This document shows, piece by piece, positions 43,934-52,267 of a stretch of 64,000 bases of DNA. The notes beneath the pieces are model-generated. The model was not told the DNA's origin, did no database searches, and saw nothing but the letters and a program-made list of their open reading frames with translations. The stretch comes from Fluoribacter gormanii. GTDB lineage: Bacteria > Pseudomonadota > Gammaproteobacteria > Legionellales > Legionellaceae. The position numbers and the translations under genes are program-made. The DNA is taken from positions 28,220 through 92,219 of the forward strand of contig NZ_FTNL01000019.1 of the NCBI RefSeq assembly GCF_900156395.1, written 5' to 3'. Numbering within the stretch: position 1 is the first letter of the stretch; each line of letters opens with the position of its first letter.

Positions 43934-44606
43934 TCACTGCTCATGCTGCTGCGCAATCCAGTTTTGTAAACACCATTTTTTGATGTGGATGGCACTGTAG
44001 TCTGCATCAGAGGGAAGAAAATAGCGTTTGAGTAAACCAAAGTGTTTTTGATAGAGTTTTTTGCGTAAACGATAGTGCTGGGTGTTTTTCATAAGACGCA
44101 AGTAGCTGTTGATGAGCGCCTGCATGCGCTGCAACAAGAGATAATCTGGCGTAACAGGCTGGGTTTGAAGGACATTTAGCCATTCAACAGCATCAGGTAT
44201 CCAAAAGCGATGCGGAGGTGGATTACCTAAGCATGCATTGAAAAAACGCAGCCAAGCAAAAAATTTATCGATGCTGCGTTGTCGCAGATGAAGATAGTGA
44301 GGATAGACTTTATAACCCAGGTAATCTGCACCTTGTTTACTGGTTTGAATAATCTGCTTGGTTGGATGCAGGTTCAGACGCAGCTTTTCTTGAAGAAAGC
44401 GTTTAATTTCTGTTCTGTATTCCGATAATTGAGCAGAAGAGTTTCCCAATAACAGCAGATCATCCATATAACGAATATAACCTTTAATTCGTAATGTGTG
44501 TTTTATAAAGTGGTCCAATGGATTGAGATAGAGGTTCGCAAAGAGCTAGCTCGCGGCGGAGCCTAAAGGCAGTCCGCGATTAACTCCTGCGGCTTCCAAA
44601 GTTTTG
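43934..44606 (-). pseudogene. DGR-type reverse transcriptase, truncated and interrupted
   Basis: The fragment reads AAGVNRGLPLGSAAS, an in-frame TAG, then LFANLYLNPLDHF and RIKGYIRYMDDLLLLG. The catalytic YMDD box is intact, and LGSxxSQ is the DGR hallmark (group II introns have QGxxxSP); here the Gln codon CAG appears as TAG. Later parts (LNLHPTKQIIQT, then GADYLGYKVYPHYLHLRQRS) match the thumb and end of such RTs. The N-terminal half, including the finger motifs, is missing: the frame stops at the edge of an IS91-family fragment at 44607. The gene is therefore dead twice over, by truncation and by nonsense. The open frame after the stop starts at 44518 and ends at 43934, next to the template-like sequence. 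Confidence 0.8.
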
Positions 44607-44811
44607 GAGGATAAGACAAATAAAGCAGATCTTTTAACGTGATATAAATTTATGGCTCTAAAACAGTCGGCAATTTTTGCAGTTACTTAATGGTTCTGGG
44701 TGTGATTTGCATGATAATTTATTAAAACTGAAATTGAGAAAGTATAGAGCCGTCAATTTTTTAACCAATTTTGATTTTCAAGATGAACGTATTCCTACTG
44801 TGCAAGACTGT
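44607..44811 (-). mobile_element. IS91-family end fragment, copy 1
   Basis: These 205 bases match 47990-48194 almost perfectly, starting at GAGGATAAGAC and ending at GCAAGACTGT. They carry only the outer end beyond the transposase stop. The fragment separates the broken RT gene from a truncated phage-like gene, whose last codons now come from this sequence. Confidence 0.85.
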
Positions 44812-45221
44812 GGGTTAGAAATCTCATTAACAATGAGACTTGATATCTCTTGATCTTCTTGTGTCGTTAAATAAGGAACCGCTTCACGAGTAAATTGATC
44901 AACGTCTCCAGAGCTTGTCACTTTTACAAAGTAATATTCTGGATCAAAATTTCCATCATAAGGAAAAAAATAAGGAACTATTGGATTTCCTAAAGCATCC
45001 TGAAATGTACCAATAGAACTTAAAATCAATGGATTATCAGTAAGTGGCACATAAGTATAATTTGGATAAGCACCCGTAATTTGATAAACAGGTTTAGGAA
45101 TATTTCTTTGCTTATCTTGCATGAAATAAACTTTTCCACCATCCAATGGCGCGCCAGTATTTTTATCCAAAATAATTTCTTCAATCGAAAAAGCGGGTAT
45201 GTAGTGTTGATCTAATGCCAT
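44778..45221 (-). CDS. Phage-like tail/fibre fragment, 3' end replaced by IS sequence
   Basis: The start is taken at ATG 45221 (MALDQHYIPAFSIEEI), which has AAGGA at good spacing; the frame is open to 45272 but without support. The 147-residue product has a structural-protein look (DKNTGAPLDGGKVYFMQD, then GAYPNYTYVPLTDNPL), resembling N-terminal parts of phage tail-fibre proteins. From 44811 on, the codons derive from the IS91 fragment (NPQSCTVGIRSS), so the original C-terminus is lost. Together with the DGR pieces it suggests a former prophage or phage-derived locus. The family call is tentative. Confidence 0.5.
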   Translation of the reverse strand: MALDQHYIPAFSIEEIILDKNTGAPLDGGKVYFMQDKQRNIPKPVYQITGAYPNYTYVPLTDNPLILSSIGTFQDALGNPIVPYFFPYDGNFDPEYYFVKVTSSGDVDQFTREAVPYLTTQEDQEISSLIVNEISNPQSCTVGIRSS

Positions 45222-45292
45222 AGCAAATCCTTTTGCTTGATTTTTACTTTCCAACTCCTGTAATATGATCACGAATTAATCAGGAGGACAAA

Positions 45293-45367
45293 ATGTTATC
45301 ATTTCTATTGGGTATCGTAGTTTATTGTTTGTTTATGTCATTTATTGACTATTTATTTCCAACCTAG
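45293..45367 (+). CDS. 24-residue hydrophobic peptide with strong ribosome site
   Basis: AGGAGG lies five bases before ATG 45293. The frame encodes LLGIVVYCLFMSFIDYLFP, a single membrane helix, and stops at 45367. It is read opposite to the two phage-like fragments around it. The near-perfect Shine-Dalgarno sequence supports translation. A holin-like, toxin-like or leader role is possible, but nothing decides it. It may belong to the former prophage. Confidence 0.45.
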   Translation: MLSFLLGIVVYCLFMSFIDYLFPT

Positions 45368-45599
45368 AACTTAATTTTTTTAGCAATCTCGTTACCTGCT
45401 AAATACCCTACTACATATTTTCCATACTTTTTAAGAAGATGATTCTTATCGGCAATATGTTTTTTATGTGCATCAAGTTCTTTTTTTAATCTTTCATATT
45501 CTGCACTTTTTGCATCAACTTTTGCCATTTGTTTTTCAATTTTTGGTATAGCATTTTTATGAAATTCAATTTGTTGTTGAAGTGATTTAGCTTCAGCAA
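45364..45599 (-). pseudogene. Coiled-coil phage-like protein fragment, 5' end cut by IS
   Basis: About 77 codons remain of a charged coiled-coil protein (KIEKQMAKVDAKSAEYERL, then KKELDAHKKHIADKNHLLKK) with a short hydrophobic end (YVVGYLAGNEIAKK). The apparent ATG at 45612 lies inside the IS91-family fragment, so the true start has been lost. The original role is unknown; a phage structural or lysis-associated protein is a guess. Confidence 0.5.
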
Positions 45600-46012
45600 G
45601 AGGATAAGACAAATAAAGCAGATCTTTTAACGTGATATAAATTTATGGCTCTAAAACAGTCGGCAATTTTTGCTACTTAATGGTTCTGGGTGTGATTTGC
45701 ATGATAATTTATTAAAACTGAAATTGAGAAAGTATAGAGCCGTCAATTTTTTAACCAATTTTGATTTTCAAGATGAACGTATTCCTACTGTGCAAGACTG
45801 TATTCAAAATAATTAACCTGTTCTATTCGATGTTATTAGTGAAACAAGTTCCGGCGGTCCCCTAATAAATAAAGTCTTTAGGATCTCTCCTTGATTCCCA
45901 CGCTTTTTATTTATATGAGCCAGAATTTTATCAATAACATTTTTGTCTTTGATACAAGCAATAATTCGAACATTACCCAGACAGTGCTGACAAATTGTAA
46001 TATCCATATTAA
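45600..46012 (-). mobile_element. IS91-family end fragment, copy 2
   Basis: About 413 bases match 47990-48405, including the last 38 codons of the transposase (MDITICQHCLG to KKRGN). Differences from the intact copy are a 3-base deletion in the outer part and a changed transposase stop codon (TAA to CAA), so the residual frame runs on to 45813. Homology ends at ATATTAA near 46012, with a possible further CGTTTT match. It has the same orientation as copies 1 and 3 and the same outer end. Confidence 0.85.
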
Positions 46013-46039
46013 CGTTTTTTTTCTTCTACCCATTATGTA

Positions 46040-46330
46040 TACAGAATCTTTGGATTTGCCAATGATCAGATTGCAAACCATATACGCTACCCAATTACAG
46101 AACATGATTTATTGCCCATGCCCAAGCCCATACGGGACAACTACCCGATGAATGCAGGTGAAATAAGAATGGGGAAGTCGTTTATAACCGCAGAGGAAGT
46201 CGCCTACAGTACCAATTCACATGTAAGACAACTCCCCATCACGATTCGCATATTGGGGTTCACATTATGGAATCCTGAGCATCACGTGACCGCACTGAAT
46301 CATGAAGAACAGGTTCGATATGTACTCTAA
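46040..46330 (+). pseudogene. Unrecognised gene remnant
   Basis: The plus-strand frame ending at 46330 encodes FGFANDQIANHIRYPITEHDL, then PMNAGEIRMGKSFITAEEV and so on to RYVL, without its own credible start. It begins just beyond the IS91 fragment, which probably removed the 5' part. An imperfect inverted repeat (GGCTCAATGG at 46356 and CCATATTGAGCC at 46395) follows and may have been its terminator. I do not recognise the family. Confidence 0.3.
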
Positions 46331-46441
46331 GGTCTTTCAAAAACCACTGGATTAAGGCTCAATGGAGCGATTCCCTGACGCTTGTGCACAAAAGCCATAT
46401 TGAGCCATGATAATGAATGGTGTTTACCAACTGATAGACGT

Positions 46442-47083
46442 TTAAAAGTTCTTGTCCATGGTTCCATGACCACAATAAGGATCACTCAACATATCATCAG
46501 CCAATTCGCTTAAGCTGCGCAAATCATACAGTTCATTTAATGGATCACATGATGGTTCTGAGACTTCAGAAAAAAAACTTAAATTCTGAGTTACAAAGGA
46601 ATTTGAAAAAAATTTGGGAGAATCAGGAGCATCAGAAACTGAAGTTGAAGAAGTATTCATTTCGATACTCATACTGGGCAATTTAACATCAAAAACCAGC
46701 GGTATAACAGGAGTCTCTACTCGTTTCTGTTTTTTACAATAATAGGCGTTTTTAACCTGATTTGCGGAATGACCTAATTCACGGCCAATTTGAGCATATC
46801 CCGCACCGTCCCTTCTCCGTTTGAAAATAAAATCTATTTGCTCCTGGGTAAAGGGCTTACGTGAAACACAAGGATCCAAATACTCAACCCAGCGGTCACG
46901 ACACTGTTTCCCATTTGGAAATGTCTTCAAACGTACATTAGGGCATTCTCTAAGGATATTGTTCTTGAGTAGCCTCGCGATTTCAGTCCAGGGTTGACTG
47001 GATCGCCCTTTAATGAGTTCAGTTAATAATCTGTCAAAAGTAGAATTCCATTTAAAATGACCTGTATTCTTTTTTTTTGGCAT
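46442..47083 (-). CDS. Protein with eukaryotic-type tandem Myb/SANT repeats
   Basis: The frame is open to 47227, but ATG 47083 (MPKKKNTGHFKW) best fits where the domain begins and has GAG upstream; it gives 213 aa. Residues about 9-70 form a Myb repeat with three spaced Trp (FKW, PWTEIARLL, DRW) closing in the signature GKQCRDRWVEYLDP. A second repeat follows (KPFTQEQIDFIFKRRRDG, then YAQIGRELGHSANQVKNAYY) with aromatic substitutions at the Trp positions and the recognition-helix pattern N-Q-V-K-N. Basic clusters PKKK, KRRR and KKQKR could act as nuclear localisation signals. The C-terminal 90 residues are Ser/Asp/Glu-rich. Myb R2R3-type domains are eukaryotic DNA-binding modules, so a nucleus-targeted effector is a reasonable inference. 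Confidence 0.8.
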   Translation of the reverse strand: MPKKKNTGHFKWNSTFDRLLTELIKGRSSQPWTEIARLLKNNILRECPNVRLKTFPNGKQCRDRWVEYLDPCVSRKPFTQEQIDFIFKRRRDGAGYAQIGRELGHSANQVKNAYYCKKQKRVETPVIPLVFDVKLPSMSIEMNTSSTSVSDAPDSPKFFSNSFVTQNLSFFSEVSEPSCDPLNELYDLRSLSELADDMLSDPYCGHGTMDKNF

Positions 47084-47480
47084 AAACATCTCACAAACTA
47101 TGTGCTCTAATTTAGGGCACATAGTATGAGGCAAGATTAATTTTATTGCAATTAGCTCATTAAGAGCTGTAATTGAAATCATCTCAAGGAACAATTGAAC
47201 AGAACCAGTACGAATAAAAACCACCAACTCAAGGCAAAAGGAAATTTGACTGGTAGTGTTTGGATAAACTAAATGAGTGAATTAAACATTCATTTTAACG
47301 AAGAATTTGCTCATTGTTCATAAGTCGTTTTTCTATACAAGACAGGTTTTTTTGTTATGCACAAAGAAGTCGTGATTAAAAATATTGATAAGAAAGCACT
47401 TATCTTGTACCTTACCTGCCACTGAATGAATACGTACTTTATCAGTTTAGGATTTCACTACAATAAAAGAAGGATGCTAT

Positions 47481-47918
47481 ATGAAAAAACTCGTTGCTTT
47501 ATCCATGATATTCTTTGCATTAAATGGTTATGCGAATAAATTACACTCTTATGAGAAAATCAAAAAAGCCGTTGCAAATGGACAGTTAGTTCGCATATTT
47601 GTCGATTATGCTAAATGCTCTGGACCGACCCAAAATTATAAAATGGCCAACTATAATTCAGCGTACACCCCTAATGAGATTGCAATTAATAATGATGCAG
47701 GTTATATGGCTGCTTCAATGATGCACTTCACCGTAAATCACCCACAATTTCCGAATCAGGCAATTTATGAATTTAATCGGTACACGATTGCTAGTAACGG
47801 AGACGTTTCTATCAGTTTACTTCCTTTAAACGCGATAGATTACGCGCCATTATCCGAAAAAATTACTTTTAATTGTAAAATTAATGAATCAGCACAGTTC
47901 TTTATAGAAAATAAATAA
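47481..47918 (+). CDS. virK: VirK-family exported protein
   Basis: The 145-aa protein has a clear signal peptide (MKKLVALSMIFFALNGYA). The mature part opens with SYEKIKKAVANGQLVRIFVDYAKC, the pattern of the VirK family, followed by a beta-rich body with a second Cys near the end (ITFNCKINES) that may pair with the first. Family members are small periplasmic proteins linked to virulence in Agrobacterium and present in Legionella; their molecular action is not established. AAGGATGCTAT precedes the ATG. The gene sits intact between degenerate mobile pieces. Confidence 0.7.
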   Translation: MKKLVALSMIFFALNGYANKLHSYEKIKKAVANGQLVRIFVDYAKCSGPTQNYKMANYNSAYTPNEIAINNDAGYMAASMMHFTVNHPQFPNQAIYEFNRYTIASNGDVSISLLPLNAIDYAPLSEKITFNCKINESAQFFIENK

Positions 47919-47989
47919 GCTGAATTACATTTTAAATATCCTTTTTTATAGACCCCTTATTGATTTTTATGTATAAAATGCTTCTCTTC

Positions 47990-49800
47990 GAGGATAAGAC
48001 AAATAAAGCAGATCTTTTAACGTGATATAAATTTATGGCTCTAAAACAGTCGGCAATTTTTGCAGTTACTTAATGGTTCTGGGTGTGATTTGCATGATAA
48101 TTTATTAAAACTGAAATTGAGAAAGTATAGAGCCGTCAATTTTTTAACCAATTTTGATTTTCAAGATGAACGTATTCCTACTGTGCAAGACTGTATTCAA
48201 AATAATTAACCTGTTCTATTCGATGTTATTAGTGAAACAAGTTCCGGCGGTCCCCTAATAAATAAAGTCTTTAGGATCTCTCCTTAATTCCCACGCTTTT
48301 TATTTATATGAGCCAGAATTTTATCAATAACATTTTTGTCTTTGATACAAGCAATAATTCGAACATTACCCAGACAGTGCTGACAAATTGTAATATCCAT
48401 ATTAAATACTCGTTTTAACCGCTCGGCCAATGACATACGATAGCGTTGATTTGGGTTTATGGTTGTAGCCGATGATTCTTCAACACTTGATTTATCATAA
48501 CCTGTTACAGCTTTTCGATATTTACTATTGGGTGCAAATACACCATGAAATCGAGTCAGATTCATCCAGGGTCTGGGGACTAATGCAGCAAGCCTGGCTA
48601 TAAAATCTAAGGGTTCAAAGACAATATGGGTGGTGCCATTTTTATAAGGGTTCTTTAATTCATAAATCACTTTACCTGTTTCTGATAAACGTAATCGTTT
48701 TAATGAAACCGCCGGCCTTGTGATATAACGACATAATCGTTCAATCTTCTCTTTCTGGTAGGATTTTGCGCTGACACCTGCGTGAAGTGAAAATCCGCTT
48801 TCTTTAGCTAGCACTTTATTTTCTACCATGTCTTCCAATTGCGCTGGAATCGTTTGAAGCGTATAAACTTTTTTTCCTTTATTTTTGCCAACAGCCACAC
48901 GATATGTAATGGAACTGCCGATTAAATCATTGATAACATCCTCATTATCGTAATCAAAAGTTAAATAGCTTTGCTCTGCATCTCGGCATAGTAAGCCTCG
49001 TTTTTCTAGCAATCGCCCTAGCCGTTCACAGATGCGATGCAATACTATTTGCATCTCCTCAAACGTGGGTTTGTTTATAGCATGAAATTCAACCAAGTCT
49101 CCATTCTCATCCAACCCATAAGCCCCATCTAAAAAAAGCATATGGAAATGAATGTTTAAATTCAGTGCACTACCAAATCGTTGAATTAAAGTCACCGCAC
49201 CCGTTTTTCCTGTTTTGATAGTAAGCCCTGCTTTTTTAATCACATAGCTGCCAATAGCGCGATGAATCACTTTTAATACATCAGTTATCATTTCAGGATT
49301 ATTCGCTAAAAGGAAACGTAAATCGTAAGGTAGACTTAATACCCATTGACGGATGGGTGCATCAGGGAATATTCCATCAACTAATAGTGCGGCGCTTTCT
49401 ACCATCCTTTTTGTGCCACAGCTTGGACAAAACCCACGGTGCTTACAACTAAAGGCAACTAGCTTCTCATCAAAGCAGTCATCGCAGCGTACTCTTAAAA
49501 ATCCATGTTTAAGCTGACCACACTTTAAATAATCTTCAAACTCTCTTTTGACATAAGAGGGCAAACCCTTCCCCACATCGGAGAGATACGTCAAAAAATC
49601 AGCGTAGTGCTTGGATATGACTTGATATAAAGTGGTATCTTCTGGGCGATGACGTTCATAAATACCAGGCGCTATAGAACGCGCCCTGGCATTAATAGAA
49701 TGCGAGTGCTGCACGGTTGGACTTTTTCCTAAATTCTCCTAAGCATCAAGTTAACATGACAAATAATCTTTGTGAATCATATGATTGATTTTTATAGGAT
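47990..49800 (-). mobile_element. IS91-family insertion sequence, apparently complete (copy 3)
   Basis: The left end starts at GAGGATAAGAC, the boundary shared with copies 1 and 2. The element contains a full transposase gene read leftward, with about 290 bases beyond its stop codon. The right end lies between 49715 and 49840 but cannot be fixed, because neither partial copy reaches it. Absence of inverted terminal repeats or a visible target duplication fits rolling-circle transposition by this family. Confidence 0.75.
48284..49714 (-). CDS. IS91-family HUH (Y2-type) transposase
   Basis: The 476-aa protein has the family layout. An N-terminal zinc-binding region (LRVRCDDCFDEKLVAFSC, then FCPSCGTKRM) is followed by the HUH metal site in LNIHFHMLFLDG (about 185-196) and the catalytic-Tyr region LCRYITRPAVSL (about 325-336), then FEPLDFIARLAALVPRPW and LTRFHGVFAPNS. 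A second cysteine pair is at the end (CQHCLG). It nicks the element and moves it by single-strand, rolling-circle transfer. The start is GTG 49714 with AGGA about 11 bases upstream. The gene is intact, so it could have produced the two partial copies to its left. Confidence 0.92.
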   Translation of the reverse strand: MQHSHSINARARSIAPGIYERHRPEDTTLYQVISKHYADFLTYLSDVGKGLPSYVKREFEDYLKCGQLKHGFLRVRCDDCFDEKLVAFSCKHRGFCPSCGTKRMVESAALLVDGIFPDAPIRQWVLSLPYDLRFLLANNPEMITDVLKVIHRAIGSYVIKKAGLTIKTGKTGAVTLIQRFGSALNLNIHFHMLFLDGAYGLDENGDLVEFHAINKPTFEEMQIVLHRICERLGRLLEKRGLLCRDAEQSYLTFDYDNEDVINDLIGSSITYRVAVGKNKGKKVYTLQTIPAQLEDMVENKVLAKESGFSLHAGVSAKSYQKEKIERLCRYITRPAVSLKRLRLSETGKVIYELKNPYKNGTTHIVFEPLDFIARLAALVPRPWMNLTRFHGVFAPNSKYRKAVTGYDKSSVEESSATTINPNQRYRMSLAERLKRVFNMDITICQHCLGNVRIIACIKDKNVIDKILAHINKKRGN

Positions 49801-49843
49801 AATTCGTTAGTCTCCCCGCCTTTTTCTAAAACAGGGTTGTTAA

Positions 49844-50027
49844 ATGACACCAGCAAAAGATTTACCGATGGTGACAGAAAAATCTCAAGAAGAGATTGAG
49901 AGAATTACTGAACTGGTAGGTGCTTCAAACCTGCCTGAGGACATAAAACCCTTTGTTATAGGCTGCATTAATCTTGCCTGCTGGATTCCAGGGGCACTGG
50001 TCGAGCATAAAATAACGGTATCAAACT
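49844..50027 (+). pseudogene. IS66-type transposase, N-terminal fragment
   Basis: About 60 codons survive: IERITELVGASNLPEDIKP, then INLACWIPGALVEHKITVSN. This is the N-terminal helical segment of IS66-type TnpC-like proteins, which precedes a zinc finger and the DDE domain. Similarity stops after KITVSN, where a different sequence begins. The remaining frame to 50062 is not transposase-like. Confidence 0.55.
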
Positions 50028-50286
50028 CAGAGGACAAATCGGCTGATACCGCAGGACTATGAACTTCTACAAATTGAAATTCATTGCTCACTTCAGAGAT
50101 GTTTTCTTTTATTTGCACATGGCTGATTTTTAAGGTGCTACATATCTTTGAGAGTGGGTAGGTGCCCAATAGTACTTTTACTTGCTCCCATAGATAATCA
50201 GGAATTTTACCTTGACTGGTTCTGGTTTTACGCCAGTGTTCGAATGCCTCTTTGACGGATTCAAGCTTATCAACTGCTTTATTCAT
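50028..50286 (-). pseudogene. IS66-associated helix-turn-helix protein fragment
   Basis: On the minus strand the frame from ATG 50286 reads VKEAFEHWRKTRTSQGKIP, then YLWEQVKVLLGTYPLSKICSTLKIS, the start of the small helix-turn-helix protein that accompanies IS66-like transposases. It then runs into the antisense of the neighbouring tnp fragment, so the open frame to 49885 is not all genuine. The two IS66 pieces face each other, which is not the normal order and shows an inversion or two separate insertions. Confidence 0.55.
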
Positions 50287-50561
50287 AAAGATCGCCTCTT
50301 GAAAATTATCAAGGCTATAGCTTATCTAACATGGTTGGCCATAAGCACGCAGGCTTGCCGAAAGCTCAGCAATTTCTTGTATCAATACTGCAAAAAACCA
50401 TTAGATTCAGTGCCCTGTATATAAGTACTCAATAAAAAAATTGTCACGAGAAACAAAAACACCTAATGCGTGTATGGCGAATTTGTCATTTTGCCCAAGG
50501 TGCATCTGACTTTTCTTCAGCGCATAAATCGCTTAATGAACCGATACATCAAGAATATGTT

Positions 50562-52232
50562 TTATTCTTTGGCTGTTTTCTCTAAAGAATCTGAAATCGT
50601 TTGATGCTCCGTATGCAAGGTTATTTGCCTTAAATCCAGTCTGGAAATAATTTTCATCATTGTAGTATTGTTGATTTTTCTTTCTTTTCTTAAAGTGCGC
50701 AACTCCAGATGAGCCCCTTCCAGAGCGGCATACCTTAGCTGTCGCTCAAAGGTTAAGGCCAACATACTTTCGAGTTTTTCATGTTCAGTACCATGATTTG
50801 ATGCGATAAATTGATTAAAAGTTGCCATTAATTTATTGCCAACATCGATGCACAGCGACTTCTCTCGTTCATTAATTTCTTCACATAAATTTTTCATTTT
50901 TGTCTTAATTGCTTCAACTGCGGCTTTAGTCAATGCAAGAACGGCTTCATTTTCTTCATCTTGAGTGTGTTTATGAATCAAATTTTTCAATCCAGGCGTA
51001 ATTAAAGGTAAGAGCAAACTGCTCATTAATAGAGAACAGAGAACAACGCCAATAACCAGGATAATTAAAAGCTTACGCGCAGGAAAAGGGGCTCCATCAA
51101 TCATATGAGGCAGAGATAAGATCGCCGCCAGAGCAATTGCCCCACGCACCCCACCTAGTGAAAATGTGCTGATTATTTTTATGTTTGGAAAACGCCAGGA
51201 ACTACGTTTTCGTCTGGATATTAATGCTTCAAAAGGCAACGTTAAATAAATCCATAATGTACGTAATAAAATTAGGGTCACCGTGATAAGCACAACAATT
51301 CCTGCATACTCAGATAAACTGTAGCCTGTGGTCGCGAGAAATTTAATCGAATGAGGTAAATACAATCCTAAAAGAATAAAGATAATTCCATTTAAAGTGA
51401 GATCGAGCACCCCCCAAACGAAATGACCTTCGATACGCATTTTAGCCATTGTCCTGTCTAAAAATCCGGCTCTGTCTACGGTAAAACCTGCCGCAACAGT
51501 TGCTAATACCCCTGAAAAACCAAGCTTTTCAGCAACAAGATAGACAGTAAACGGCAAAAGCAGCAACAAAAGATTTTCGGTAGTCGTCTCATGAGCGCTA
51601 TGTTTGCTTAACTTTCCTAAAAGTGAAATAAAAACATAAGTAAGTATAAAGCCAACAGCAATTCCTCCCAGACTAATAAACAATAAACTCCACACTGCCC
51701 CTTTAAGCGAAAATACGCCCGTCACCATCGCAGCAACCGCTAATTTAAATGAAACCAAACCTGAGGCATCATTTAAAAGCGCCTCTCCTTGCAAGATATG
51801 CATAATTCGCTCGGGTATTCGAGTTCCAGTGGTCATGGATCTAAGGGATATAGCATCAGTTGGAGAAAGCGCGGCGGCTAATGCAAACGCAGCCGGTAAC
51901 GGAATGACTGGAACTAACCAATGAACTAGATAACCAATCCCTGCCACAGTAAAAAAAACCAAACCAATCGAGAGCATAATAATGGGTCTGGTGTAGAGCA
52001 AAAACTCACGTTTAGGGAAATGCCAGCTGTCATTAAATAACAGAGGAGGAATAAACAACAACATAAAAAGTTCAGGATTAAATCCCACATCAAAGGCAGG
52101 AAATAGAACAGCCAGAAGTGTCCCTATAAAAATTTGTATCAATGGAGCTGGTAGAAAGGGAACAAATCGTGTAATCACCCCAGAGATCACCATTAAAAAA
52201 AGAAGAGTTAAACAAATTAATACACCTTCCAT
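50562..52232 (-). CDS. CPA1-family Na+/H+ antiporter
   Basis: The 556-aa protein has about twelve membrane helices in its first 410 residues, then a 140-residue soluble helical tail. The CPA1 hallmarks are present: FIPPLLFNDSWH in helix 3, AALSPTDAISLRSM, and the ion-binding LQGEALLNDASGLVSFKLA with adjacent Asn-Asp. It should exchange cytosolic Na+ (or K+) for external protons at the inner membrane. The tail has coiled-coil character. The stop of the adjacent patatin-like gene lies 35 bases upstream on the same strand, so the two probably share a transcript. Confidence 0.92.
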   Translation of the reverse strand: MEGVLICLTLLFLMVISGVITRFVPFLPAPLIQIFIGTLLAVLFPAFDVGFNPELFMLLFIPPLLFNDSWHFPKREFLLYTRPIIMLSIGLVFFTVAGIGYLVHWLVPVIPLPAAFALAAALSPTDAISLRSMTTGTRIPERIMHILQGEALLNDASGLVSFKLAVAAMVTGVFSLKGAVWSLLFISLGGIAVGFILTYVFISLLGKLSKHSAHETTTENLLLLLLPFTVYLVAEKLGFSGVLATVAAGFTVDRAGFLDRTMAKMRIEGHFVWGVLDLTLNGIIFILLGLYLPHSIKFLATTGYSLSEYAGIVVLITVTLILLRTLWIYLTLPFEALISRRKRSSWRFPNIKIISTFSLGGVRGAIALAAILSLPHMIDGAPFPARKLLIILVIGVVLCSLLMSSLLLPLITPGLKNLIHKHTQDEENEAVLALTKAAVEAIKTKMKNLCEEINEREKSLCIDVGNKLMATFNQFIASNHGTEHEKLESMLALTFERQLRYAALEGAHLELRTLRKERKINNTTMMKIISRLDLRQITLHTEHQTISDSLEKTAKE

Positions 52233-52267
52233 TGCACTTATTTCCCCCTGAGATTAATCAAAAATGT

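Noticed and set aside
45813..46007. 64-codon ORF as a separate gene
   Set aside because: It is the 3' end of the IS91-family transposase in the truncated copy 2, extended by loss of the stop codon.
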